Notes under the pieces: model-generated | Databases searched by the model: none | Seen by the model: the letters and a program-made list of their open reading frames with translations, nothing else | What the model was told of the DNA's origin: nothing | In this document: positions 25,001 through 31,727 of the stretch, one piece after another | Layout: each line of letters begins with the position of its first letter | How positions within the stretch are numbered: the first letter of the stretch is position 1 | Translations under genes and position numbers: made by a program | Source: Nitratidesulfovibrio sp. | GTDB taxonomy: Bacteria; Desulfobacterota; Desulfovibrionia; Desulfovibrionales; Desulfovibrionaceae | Direction of reading: 5' to 3' | Assembly (NCBI RefSeq): GCF_040373385.1 | Contig: NZ_JBDXXH010000010.1 | Span: 1 to 64,000, forward strand | DNA length: 64,000 bases

Positions 25001-25349
25001 TGAGCGTATCGCCGTTGGCCGCCCCGCCGGTGCCGTCGGCAATGCGTATCTGGCCCACGTTGGCCACGTACTGGATGGACCTGTTGAACTGCGCCGTGCC
25101 CCCCCCGCCCACGTTGCGCACCACCAGCAGGGTGGAGGAACTGTTGGCGGGTATGTCCACCAGTTCGACAATCTCGCGGGTCAGGCGGTCCATGGCCAGT
25201 TGCGCTTCCTGCGCCAGTTCGCTGGCCTCGCGCGCGTCAACGAAGCTGCGCGCCCCGGTAACTATGCCCACCCCGGCCACGGCGGCCAATACGCCCGCAA
25301 GCATCAGGACCACGATGGTTTCGATGAGGGTGAAGCCTTTGGCGTTCAT
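22014..25349 (-). CDS. Giant composite pseudopilin (MshO-CFI box-MshP/PilX-MshQ-like fusion)
   Basis: An uninterrupted 1111-residue frame. Residues 1-30 are a class III prepilin signal with a four-residue leader (MNAKGFTLIETIVVLMLAG), as in GspJ/MshO/PilW pseudopilins. At about 200-275 is a CFI-box domain (CFVATAAAGD, LREFRDRLLLPWDGGRALV, VIAAHEPLRAATLAVLTP) with further membrane helices to about 297. Near 328-380 a second pilin-like start occurs (GQRGAVLLSAIVTIVAFSVLA, QAYYLAESG), typical of PilX/MshP. The remaining 730 residues are Gly/Thr/Ser/Asn-rich, beta-strand-like, resembling MshQ-type tip proteins. It is the last gene of the pilus operon. GGGGGA precedes the ATG. No ribosome site was found for an internal start (ATG at 24407), so a true fusion is favoured. 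Confidence 0.75.
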   Translation of the reverse strand: MNAKGFTLIETIVVLMLAGVLAAVAGVGIVTGARSFVDAREASELAQEAQLAMDRLTREIVELVDIPANSSSTLLVVRNVGGGGTAQFNRSIQYVANVGQIRIADGTGGAANGDTLIDNVTAFSLAYLRQQEDSINLTSANSWASDTDSRLLAAIDVTFTLTAPGGTTRTFTNRIVPRNNENRGGNTEDVSPPSLARYDVCFVATAAAGDGGHPVVVQLREFRDRLLLPWDGGRALVRAYYAVGPDMARVIAAHEPLRAATLAVLTPVAALAGMAVHAPGWLAACVVLSVLLVAVASRALRRGRAAAQAAIGTAMGTARYGTGIASNAGQRGAVLLSAIVTIVAFSVLAATMLPMMTGSMMGEIAAVQGDQAYYLAESGFGAAGSMFLAAGDEQARKDLLETMDGSTYTFTGNAGSFTLEVEPYWYEVTSKSGTSLTTKAYGTPPALPSGQAGRLRIGTGSTMYAYSSIGISGDTVTFTLTGTTGNVPTGTDVYLTANPSASATVTERGNLTLVASHAAAFPDVNGMFTIRDTTNGHTGRVSYVYRRKSGSTLEDVRLVEGQGITWSNIVLSSSAEITLEAYLRLHSTGTAASGTTREVVYNVPIGWILGGGNFSKEQYQDTFDNLNAWFTGGSDEGQLGSHAISSGALHVTGMLTAATSAIGNLFSWFTGSNQWSTLFFNWGATNVNLARGWLDTEGNSSYDLQFKTQVASQSTEGQYFGGVLFRGRNNGASDLDGFGLSLVRFRLEQDYVIIFGWGSWYLPGDIPSSLIPGYNSVSDPGPLFTTSDQTITTSGWLTRERSRLSRPAILLWERRNGNFNWLAYKLLGQSSGIITYNSSGPTYSLKDWSSLLVRLVEGQEISFRNGGGASGSGGTLRINYGDEITTTSGAKARVIGQPIVTSGDWASGTAQGTLVLTNVDTGTSGSFGSGQAIRVDNVQHAVINTTGVGSKTNFIRVYYGDNNTSSSTTGDATPYNPASPGANTSYTTSQRIRNPRITTTDGKLNWIPDDYEQWTSSTDYFSMVQWDGVNTGVSGVTSLGERLDSTNLTNTIVRSTNLLSPTYDASNPNYTPQEGISIVTSGPTGDNFYFDDFGLQLDLRGGKGFLPPIQQ

Positions 25350-25360
25350 GGCATGTCCCC

Positions 25361-25915
25361 CTAGCGCGAAAACAGGGTGGTGGCGGTGGCGCCGTTCACC
25401 TGTATGGTCACGCGCAGCATGTCGCCGCTGCTGTCGGCCTGTTCCGTGAAGCTGGGTGCAGCGCCCGTGAAGCGGATGCGCCGGTTCACCAGCACGGTGT
25501 ACGACCCGGTGGTGTAGCGGTTGTTGGTCTGCGTACTTCCCGCAGTGCCGATGACGGGCATGATGGTGGCAATGGGGTCGGTCTGTTCGATGTACCGTGC
25601 CCGGTAGTCGGCAGTCATGGATTCGATGATGTCGGTCAGCTGCGCCTGCGAAACGGTCCGCCCGAAGCTTTCGGCGCTGCCGCGCAGGGCCGTGCCCGCC
25701 ACGGACAGCATCATTACCGCCATCAGCGCCACAAGGACGATGGTGACGATGATTTCGATGAGCGTGAAGCCCGCGCCCCCGTGCACGGGGTGTTCCGGGT
25801 GCGCCCCGTGCGCCCTGTGCGTCCTGTGAACCGGATGCGCAGGGTGCCCGGAACAGGCCAGACGGGCCGGGCGTGCCAGCCCGCGCGCCTGCGGTGGGTG
25901 TGCGTGCCGGTTCAT
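25361..25915 (-). CDS. Pseudopilin (GspI/PilV/MshD-like) with repeat-expanded leader
   Basis: A 184-residue prepilin-like protein. The class III cleavage motif is GGAGFTLIEIIVTIVLVALM at about residues 46-65, with cleavage expected between Gly49 and Phe50 and Glu5 of the mature protein present. The ATG overlaps the upstream stop (ATGA), predicting coupled translation, but gives a 49-residue leader full of His/Pro/Arg/Ala (HPAHPVHRTHRAHGAHPEHPVHG), encoded by 9-bp repeats. A GTG at 25786 would give a normal six-residue leader and has a modest CCCGGAA site, so it could be the true start. The gene ends 11 bp before the composite pseudopilin. Confidence 0.8.
   Translation of the reverse strand: MNRHAHPPQARGLARPARLACSGHPAHPVHRTHRAHGAHPEHPVHGGAGFTLIEIIVTIVLVALMAVMMLSVAGTALRGSAESFGRTVSQAQLTDIIESMTADYRARYIEQTDPIATIMPVIGTAGSTQTNNRYTTGSYTVLVNRRIRFTGAAPSFTEQADSSGDMLRVTIQVNGATATTLFSR
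25784..25856. repeat. 9-bp tandem repeat inside a prepilin leader
   Basis: Degenerate 9-bp units (GTGCACGGG, GTGTTCCGG, GTGCGCCCC, GTGCGCCCT, GTGCGTCCT, GTGAACCGG) lie exactly between the coupled ATG and the GxxFTLIE cleavage site of the pseudopilin. Confidence 0.8.
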
Positions 25916-26523
25916 TGCAGAAACCCCGTGTTGCGCACCACCACGATGTTCTCCGTCTGGCCAAGGTAGCTGACGGTAACGGTGGTGTTGGCCGTGCGCA
26001 GGGTGGTGCCCGCCGCGTTGGAGCAGGGCCTGCCCCAGGCGTCGAAGCTGATGATGGTGGCCCCGGTGGTAAAGGTGGCCCCGGCCTCCAGCGTGATGAT
26101 GCCGGTACCGGGTTCGCCGGGCAGTACCACGCGGGTGCCGGTATTGCCGTTGCGGAATATGGCGTAGGTGGTGGTGGAGATGATCTGCACCCCGAAGATA
26201 TCGTCGTTGTTCATGGACAGGGTGCGTGCATAGCGCAAATGGCTGCGCACGCTGGCGGTTATGCCGCCCAGTTCCGCCGGGGTCTGGTCGAAGAAGCGTT
26301 CCGTGGCCACGGCGATAATGATGGCCATGATAACCAGCACGGCCACCACCTCGATCATGGTAAAGCCGCGCTGCCCGGTCTTGCCGCGTGCGGGGCGCCC
26401 GGTGCGTGCGGCAGGAGATGAAAGGGTGGCCACACCCCCGGCGTGCCGACCATCGGCAACGCGGGAAGCGGCATGGCCACCCTGGGGGGGCTGGAAAGGG
26501 TGCTGCGTGGTGTGCGTCGTCAT
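25912..26523 (-). CDS. Pseudopilin (GspH/FimT/MshC-like)
   Basis: About 203 residues with a class III prepilin motif GQRGFTMIEVVAVLVIMAII; cleavage is expected after Gly53. Downstream are a short helix (FFDQTPAELGGITASVRSHLRYARTLS in part) and beta-rich sequence ending FDAWGRPCSNAAG...YLGQTENIVVVRNTGFLQ, the GspH/FimT pattern (the DAWGRP motif is characteristic). It would be a minor pilin that primes or tips the pilus. The ATG at 26523 gives an unusually long, polar leader and lacks a good ribosome site, so an internal start such as the GTG near 26433 is possible. The stop overlaps the next pseudopilin start. Confidence 0.8.
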   Translation of the reverse strand: MTTHTTQHPFQPPQGGHAASRVADGRHAGGVATLSSPAARTGRPARGKTGQRGFTMIEVVAVLVIMAIIIAVATERFFDQTPAELGGITASVRSHLRYARTLSMNNDDIFGVQIISTTTYAIFRNGNTGTRVVLPGEPGTGIITLEAGATFTTGATIISFDAWGRPCSNAAGTTLRTANTTVTVSYLGQTENIVVVRNTGFLQ

Positions 26524-26640
26524 TGTGCGTGCCCGGCGGGCGCCCGGCCCGACTGTTGCGGCGGGCGCAGGCCCGCCCGTACGGCGTGAAAGTTCGTGGT
26601 CATCCGTGCCCGTGGCGGCGTGGCCCCCCCCGCGCCGCCC

Positions 26641-26686
26641 GAATAGTGCAGTCCGATCATTGCCGTCTGAATAGTACAGTCCGATC
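26641..26686. repeat. 18-bp direct repeat upstream of pseudopilin genes
   Basis: GAATAGTGCAGTCCGATC (26641-26658) and GAATAGTACAGTCCGATC (26669-26686) differ at one base and are spaced 28 bp centre to centre. They lie in the 215-bp spacer between the second PilT-like gene and the GspH-like pseudopilin gene, about 120 bp before the latter's start. They could be operator sites or a recombination remnant. Confidence 0.85.
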
Positions 26687-26738
26687 GTGGCCGCCCATGC
26701 ATTGTCACCCGGACAGGGGCTGCCGGACATGCCGCGCG

Positions 26739-28043
26739 CTAGCGGCTGGCAAATTCCCGCAGCACGTCTTCCAGCCTGCCCTCGTCGGTCAGTGTGTACA
26801 CCGTCTCGCCGTGTTCGTCCGTCCGTGCCGTGCCCGATACGGCAGATGCGCCGGACGGGCCAAACGGGCCGGACGGCGCGGCATCCCCAAGGGGGCCGCC
26901 TGCCGGGTGCACGCCCGTGCGGGCCAGGTGCCGGGCCGCTTCCGGGGCGTAGTGGGTGGTGCCAAGGCCCCGGTCCACCAGCGGCGATTCGTGGTCCGGC
27001 AACTGTTCCTCTTCCGGGGCGGGGCGAAACACGTTGGACGGGGCGGAAAAACGCTGCGGCCTGTTCAGGTAGTCGTCGTAGTAGGCATCCATGGTGTACA
27101 TGCCCTCGCCGCGCCCCATTTCCACTATGCTGTGCAACTGGGCAAACTTGCCCTCGCGCACCAGCATGCGCACCGGGTGGGAGCCGATGAGCAGGGAAAG
27201 TACCGGCACCCGGAACCGCGCCACGGGGTGCATGCGGAGCTGTTGCACCACCACAGCATGCAGGGTGGACGACAACTGGTGCCGCACAAGCTCTTGCGCT
27301 TCCAGCGGAAAGGCGTTGCACAGCCGGTACAGGGCTTCTTCCGGCGTGGCGGAATGCAGCGAGGCAATGACCAGATGGCCCGATTCTGCGGCGGAAAGGG
27401 CAAGGCGGATGGTTTCCGCCTCGCGCAGTTCGCCCACCAGAATCACGTCCGGGTCTTCGCGCAGCACGTCCAGCAGGCCGCGCTCGAAGGACGGAAAATG
27501 TGCCCCCAGTTCCCGCTGCTCCACAAAGGCCTTCTTGGAGGCGAAGCGGTATTCGATGGGGTCTTCCAGGGTGATGATGTGCGCCGGGCGGTTGCGGTTT
27601 ATCTCGTCCAGCATGGCGGCCATGGTGGTGGTCTTGCCGCTGCCCGTGGCCCCGCACACCAGTATCAGCCCGGCCCGCAGGCGGGTGAATTCTTCCAGCG
27701 ATGGGTGCAGGTTCAGGTGGGCCAGGGTGGGGATGCGCCCGGCCAGCAGCCGCACGGCCAGGCTGAGGCCCCGCGTGGTGTTGAAAATGTTCACGCGCAC
27801 CCGGATGCCCGCCACGGTATGCGCAAAATCCACCGACCAGCGGCGGCGCAGTATGTCCGCCCGGTGCGGGTTCAGCAGGCTGCGCGCCAGGTCGTCCACG
27901 TCCGCAGGGGCAAGCACGGTATCGCGCAGCATGCCGATGTCCCCGTCCTTGCGGTACACCACGGCATGTCCGCCGGTAATGTGTACGTCGGACCAACCCA
28001 TGGCCACAGCCTGGGAAATGATGCGGTGGAACGTCTCGTTCAT
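26739..28043 (-). CDS. PilT/PilU-like pilus ATPase
   Basis: A 434-residue ATPase. Order of motifs: GWSDVHITGGHAVVYRKDG (N-terminal PAS-like domain), Walker A GATGSGKTTTMAAM (about 150), IITLEDPIEYRF (Asp box), LREDPDVILVGELREAET (Walker B), HLVIASLHS (His box). The place of AIRNLIRE is taken by VRMLVREGKFAQLHS, so it is a divergent PilT or PilU-type protein and retraction ability is uncertain. After about 330 it carries a non-conserved Pro/Gly-rich tail including PSGPFGPSGASAVSG from a 9-bp repeat. It sits between the major pilin and the pseudopilins. ATG at 28043 chosen because the conserved domain starts there; the extra 22 codons upstream are Arg-rich. Confidence 0.85.
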   Translation of the reverse strand: MNETFHRIISQAVAMGWSDVHITGGHAVVYRKDGDIGMLRDTVLAPADVDDLARSLLNPHRADILRRRWSVDFAHTVAGIRVRVNIFNTTRGLSLAVRLLAGRIPTLAHLNLHPSLEEFTRLRAGLILVCGATGSGKTTTMAAMLDEINRNRPAHIITLEDPIEYRFASKKAFVEQRELGAHFPSFERGLLDVLREDPDVILVGELREAETIRLALSAAESGHLVIASLHSATPEEALYRLCNAFPLEAQELVRHQLSSTLHAVVVQQLRMHPVARFRVPVLSLLIGSHPVRMLVREGKFAQLHSIVEMGRGEGMYTMDAYYDDYLNRPQRFSAPSNVFRPAPEEEQLPDHESPLVDRGLGTTHYAPEAARHLARTGVHPAGGPLGDAAPSGPFGPSGASAVSGTARTDEHGETVYTLTDEGRLEDVLREFASR

Positions 28044-28108
28044 GGCGAATACCTGTGCGTAAAGGGGGAACGGGCGGCGGCGCGGTGTGCGCCGCCGCCG
28101 GGATGACA

Positions 28109-28555
28109 TTAGTCGCAGCCAGGAGTTTGCAGTGCCTTGACGCCGCCGGATTCGGACGCGGCAATAGCGGTGCCGCCCGTGACGGTGGGGTGCGAAAGGG
28201 ACACGGACGATTCGAAGAGAGTGGTCGCGGGTGTCGTGGTGGTATCCGTCCAGGAAATGCCGCTAACGGTCCAGCCACCGCCGATAACGGAGGTGTTGCT
28301 GACCTCTGTCTGCGCGGCGGTTTGGGCGGCAGCGCAGGTGGCACCGGCAAGCAGAGCCTGCGCAAAGCTTTGGTTCAGCCGGGCCTGAAGTTCCGCAGCA
28401 GCGGCATCAACTGCCGACTGACGGGCGTTTTCCTGAAGGTCGAAGTACTTGGGCACGGCAACAGCGGCCAGGACGCCAAGAATGACCAGCACGGCAATGA
28501 TTTCGATGAGGGTGAAGCCTGCTTCCTTTTTCCGATTCTTCCTGTTCTGGGTCAT
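28109..28555 (-). CDS. Major type IV pilin (MshA/PilA-like)
   Basis: A 148-residue prepilin with a 13-residue basic leader, then GFTLIEIIAVLVILGVLAAV and AVPKYFDLQENARQSA, a textbook class III pilin with Glu5. Two cysteines lie in TCAAAQ and at the C-terminus (TPGCD), giving the usual C-terminal disulfide loop. The YFDLQ..ARQSAV sequence matches MSHA-type pilins. The ATG at 28555 has a strong AGGAGGAAC site, stronger than those of the flanking genes, as expected for an abundant subunit. It is separated from the platform-protein gene by 160 bp. Confidence 0.9.
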   Translation of the reverse strand: MTQNRKNRKKEAGFTLIEIIAVLVILGVLAAVAVPKYFDLQENARQSAVDAAAAELQARLNQSFAQALLAGATCAAAQTAAQTEVSNTSVIGGGWTVSGISWTDTTTTPATTLFESSVSLSHPTVTGGTAIAASESGGVKALQTPGCD

Positions 28556-28715
28556 GGGATGTTCCTCCTGATGCATGGTGTTACGTTATCCTGCTCTGTT
28601 CAAATCCATTCGGGTTTCGGACCTTCCGTCCCCCCTCCCTATGTTGGTGCCGGTGCGTGCGCATCCCCCCCGAAAGTCCGCGCACCGTGCCCGGCATGCA
28701 TGGGCGTAATCGGCG

Positions 28716-29936
28716 CTATCTGTGTTTACCCGCCATTTGGGTCAGGTCCCACATGGGCATGAAGATGGCGAGGGCGAAAAAGCCCACCACCGCCGCCAAA
28801 ACCACGATGAGAATGGGGCCGATGGCTTCGGCCATGCCTGCCACGGCGTATTCCACTTCTTCATCATAGTGAGCGGCCACGTCTTTCAACATGGAATCCA
28901 GGCTGCCCGATTCCTCGCCAATGGCCACCATGTTGATGACCAGCGGGGTGAAGAAACGGGCGGACTTCAACGGGTCTGCAATACCCCGGCCTTCGCGCAG
29001 CTTGTCCTGTATCCTGCGGAATTCTCGCGCGATGGCCTCGTTGCCAATGGTGTTGGTCAGCACGTCCAGCGCATCCAGCACGGTAACGCCGCTGGATTGC
29101 ATGATGGAGAAAATGGAGGCAAAGCGCGCCATGACCGACTTTTGCAACACCGGGCCGGTGATGGGCATGCGCAGCAGCAGGCTGTCCCGCCAGTACTTGC
29201 CGGTGGGGGTGCGCACCCACCATTTGTAGGCCATGACAAGGCCTGCCAGCGCAGCCAGTAATAATATCCCGTAGTCGGTTATGGCGTGGTGCATGAAAAT
29301 GGCGACTTTGGTGGGCCATGGCAGTTGGATACGGGCTTGCGAGAATATCAGGACGAACTTGGGAATGACCACGTTTAGCAGCACGAAAAAGGCGATGGTC
29401 AGCGCGCCCATGACCATCTTTGGGTAGCGCATGGCGGACTTGATGTCGGAGCGGATCTTGTGTTCGTGCTCCAGCAGGTACACAAGGCGTTCCATCACGT
29501 CGCCCAGCGCGCCGCTGGCCTCGCCTGCGCGCATCATGGAGCAGTACAGCTCGCTGAACACGCGGGGGTGCGCCTTGAAGGCGTCGTACAAGGTGGAACC
29601 GCCCACGATGGATTGGGCCATGTCTGCGGCAACGCGCTTCAGCCGCTTGCTCTCGGTCTGGTTCTGCAACACCTGCAACAGTTGGGTAATGGGTATGCCC
29701 GCCTGGAACAGGGTGCGGAACTGCTTGGTGAACAGTATCAGTTCCTTGGGCTTTACCGGGTTCAGGATGTCGCCCAGCGCCCCGAATTCGAAGCTGGTCC
29801 CCTGCGCCTTGACCTTCATGGGCACGTAGCCGCGCGACAGCAGCAGGGCACGGGCCGCGTCTGCGGTGTCCGCGTCGATGGTGCCTTGCATGTTCACGCC
29901 GTTGTCGTTCAGCGCGGTGTAGACGTAGGTGGGCAT
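28716..29936 (-). CDS. pilC: Pilus inner-membrane platform protein (PilC/GspF/MshG)
   Basis: A 406-residue GspF-family protein. Start YVYTALNDNGVNMQGTIDAD and two repeated T2SSF domains are seen (first FTKQFRTLFQAGIPITQLLQVL, second ARFASIFSIMQSSGVTVLDALD), each followed by a membrane helix; the third helix near the C-terminus is ILIVVLAAVVGFFALAIFMPMWD. The ATPases act through this protein to insert or remove pilins. It follows the assembly ATPase gene by 26 bp in the same operon. Confidence 0.92.
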   Translation of the reverse strand: MPTYVYTALNDNGVNMQGTIDADTADAARALLLSRGYVPMKVKAQGTSFEFGALGDILNPVKPKELILFTKQFRTLFQAGIPITQLLQVLQNQTESKRLKRVAADMAQSIVGGSTLYDAFKAHPRVFSELYCSMMRAGEASGALGDVMERLVYLLEHEHKIRSDIKSAMRYPKMVMGALTIAFFVLLNVVIPKFVLIFSQARIQLPWPTKVAIFMHHAITDYGILLLAALAGLVMAYKWWVRTPTGKYWRDSLLLRMPITGPVLQKSVMARFASIFSIMQSSGVTVLDALDVLTNTIGNEAIAREFRRIQDKLREGRGIADPLKSARFFTPLVINMVAIGEESGSLDSMLKDVAAHYDEEVEYAVAGMAEAIGPILIVVLAAVVGFFALAIFMPMWDLTQMAGKHR

Positions 29937-29962
29937 GGTGTGCCTGTTAGGTACGTTGTCGG

Positions 29963-31669
29963 TTAGAGCATGACGGAAGTTGCGGCCTCTTCAACGGTGG
30001 TCGTCCCCCGCAGGATCTTCAGCGCCGCGTCCTGCTTCAGGGTGCGCATGAGGTCGGTGGTAATGGCCGCCTCGGCGATGGCCTGCGTGGAGCTGCGCTG
30101 TATCACCAGTTCCTGGATCATCTGGGTCATGGGCAGTATTTCGAACACCCCGGTGCGCCCCCGGTAGCCGGTGTGCGCGCAGTGGTGGCAGCCGCGCCCC
30201 TTCAGGTACGTTGCCCCCGGCGTGTCCGGCGCAAGGCCGAAGGCGGCCAGCGCGGCGGGCAGCGGCTCGTACGGTTCCGCGCAGTTGGTACACACCCGGC
30301 GCACCAGCCGCTGCGCAAACGAAACCAGCAGCACCGAAGAAACCAGAAACGGCTCTATGCCCATGTCGATAAGCCGGGTTACCGCGCCCGCCGCATCGTT
30401 GGTGTGCAGGGTGGACAGCACAAGGTGCCCGGTAAGGGCGGCCTGCACGGCAATGGCGGCGGTTTCCGCGTCGCGTATTTCACCCACCATCACCACGTCC
30501 GGGTCCTGCCGCAGAATGGAGCGCAGGCCGCTGGCAAAGGTCATGCCCGCCTTGCGGTTCAGCTGCACCTGCCGGATGCCCCGGATGCGGTATTCCACCG
30601 GGTCTTCCAGCGTGATGATGTTGATGTCCGGCCGGTTGATGCTTTTCAGGATGGCGTACAGGCTGGTGGACTTGCCGCTGCCCGTGGGGCCGGTGGACAG
30701 GATCATGCCGTAGGGCTTGTGGATGGCCCCCTCGATGGTCACGTGGTCGTTCTGCTGCATGCCCAGCATGTCCAGCGTGTAGTCGCGCCCGCTCATGTCC
30801 AGCAGGCGCAGCACCATGTTTTCGCCGTAGATGGTGGGTATGCTGGAAACGCGCACGTTTATTTCGCGGTTGTCCAGGTGCATGGTAAAGCGGCCATCCT
30901 GCGGCACACGGGTGACGGCAATGTCCATGTTGCCCAATATCTTGATGCGCGAAACAACGGCGGGCGCAACGCTGCGCGGCGGGGCCGGGGCCTCGCGCAG
31001 CTTCCCGTCTATGCGAAAGCGCACCTGCACGCTGTCCTTTTCCGGGCTGATGTGCACGTCGCTGGCGCCTTCGCGCACGGCCTGGGCCAGAATGGAATTG
31101 ACCAGCCGGATGACGGGGGCAAGGTCGGCCTGGTTGGCCAGCTCGTCCACGGCCACGTCGCGCTCGGCGGCGTCGGTCTGGCTGGTGGCGGCGGTGTGCA
31201 GCTCGCCCAAGCTTTCGATGACGCCGTCAAGGTTGGTGAACATGCCGTAGATGGCACTGAACAGCTGATTATACTCCTGCTCGGTGCAGATCAGCGGTTC
31301 CACTTCGCTGTTGGTGATGAACTCCAGCGTGTCCAGCGCGTCGATGTCCAGCGGGTCCACCATGGCCACCACCAGCACATGGCCATGCTGCTGCAAGGGC
31401 ACCGCGCTGCACTTCTGCGCGGCGTCCAGCGGCAGGCGCTCTGCCATGTTCAGGCTGAGCGGGTACTGCTGCGGGCTGTACCGGTCTATCTTCAACTGGC
31501 GGCTTACCACTTCCACCACGTCGGCTTCGCGGCACAGGTTGGTCTTGGTCAGGTACTGGCCAAGACGCAGCCCGCTTTTCTTGTGTTCGCGCAGGGCGGC
31601 CTTCAGCTGCTCTTCGGTCAGCAGCCCGGCCTGCACCAGCAGTTCGCCCAATCGTACACGCTGACGCAC
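29963..31669 (-). CDS. mshE: Pilus assembly ATPase with MshEN-type N-terminus (PilB/MshE)
   Basis: A 568-residue GspE/PilB-family ATPase. The N-terminal 60 residues (RVRLGELLVQAGLLTEEQLK, then GLRLGQYL..VVEVVSRQ) match the two-fold MshEN motif that binds cyclic di-GMP in MshE. ATPase features: NSILAQAVREGASDVHISPE, Walker A STGPTGSGKSTSLYA (about 330), IITLEDPVEYRI, SILRQDPDVVMVGEIRDAET, HLVLSTLHTNDA, and two CxxC pairs (CTNC, CHHC) for zinc. It drives pilus extension. Translation starts at GTG 31669 with AGGA upstream. The gene lies 58 bp after the secretin gene. Confidence 0.9.
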   Translation of the reverse strand: MRQRVRLGELLVQAGLLTEEQLKAALREHKKSGLRLGQYLTKTNLCREADVVEVVSRQLKIDRYSPQQYPLSLNMAERLPLDAAQKCSAVPLQQHGHVLVVAMVDPLDIDALDTLEFITNSEVEPLICTEQEYNQLFSAIYGMFTNLDGVIESLGELHTAATSQTDAAERDVAVDELANQADLAPVIRLVNSILAQAVREGASDVHISPEKDSVQVRFRIDGKLREAPAPPRSVAPAVVSRIKILGNMDIAVTRVPQDGRFTMHLDNREINVRVSSIPTIYGENMVLRLLDMSGRDYTLDMLGMQQNDHVTIEGAIHKPYGMILSTGPTGSGKSTSLYAILKSINRPDINIITLEDPVEYRIRGIRQVQLNRKAGMTFASGLRSILRQDPDVVMVGEIRDAETAAIAVQAALTGHLVLSTLHTNDAAGAVTRLIDMGIEPFLVSSVLLVSFAQRLVRRVCTNCAEPYEPLPAALAAFGLAPDTPGATYLKGRGCHHCAHTGYRGRTGVFEILPMTQMIQELVIQRSSTQAIAEAAITTDLMRTLKQDAALKILRGTTTVEEAATSVML

Positions 31670-31727
31670 GGTGTTCCTACCTTGCTTCGGGGTGATGGTG
31701 TTGCGTCATGGTTCGCGGCCCGCGCGT

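Noticed and set aside
26388..28106. Long plus-strand frame opposite the second PilT-like ATPase
   Set aside because: It is fully antisense to a well-supported gene and rich in His, Gln and Arg; a shadow frame.
28556..28715. Sigma54 promoter before the major pilin gene
   Set aside because: No TGGCAC-N5-TTGC type sequence was found in either orientation in the 160-bp spacer.
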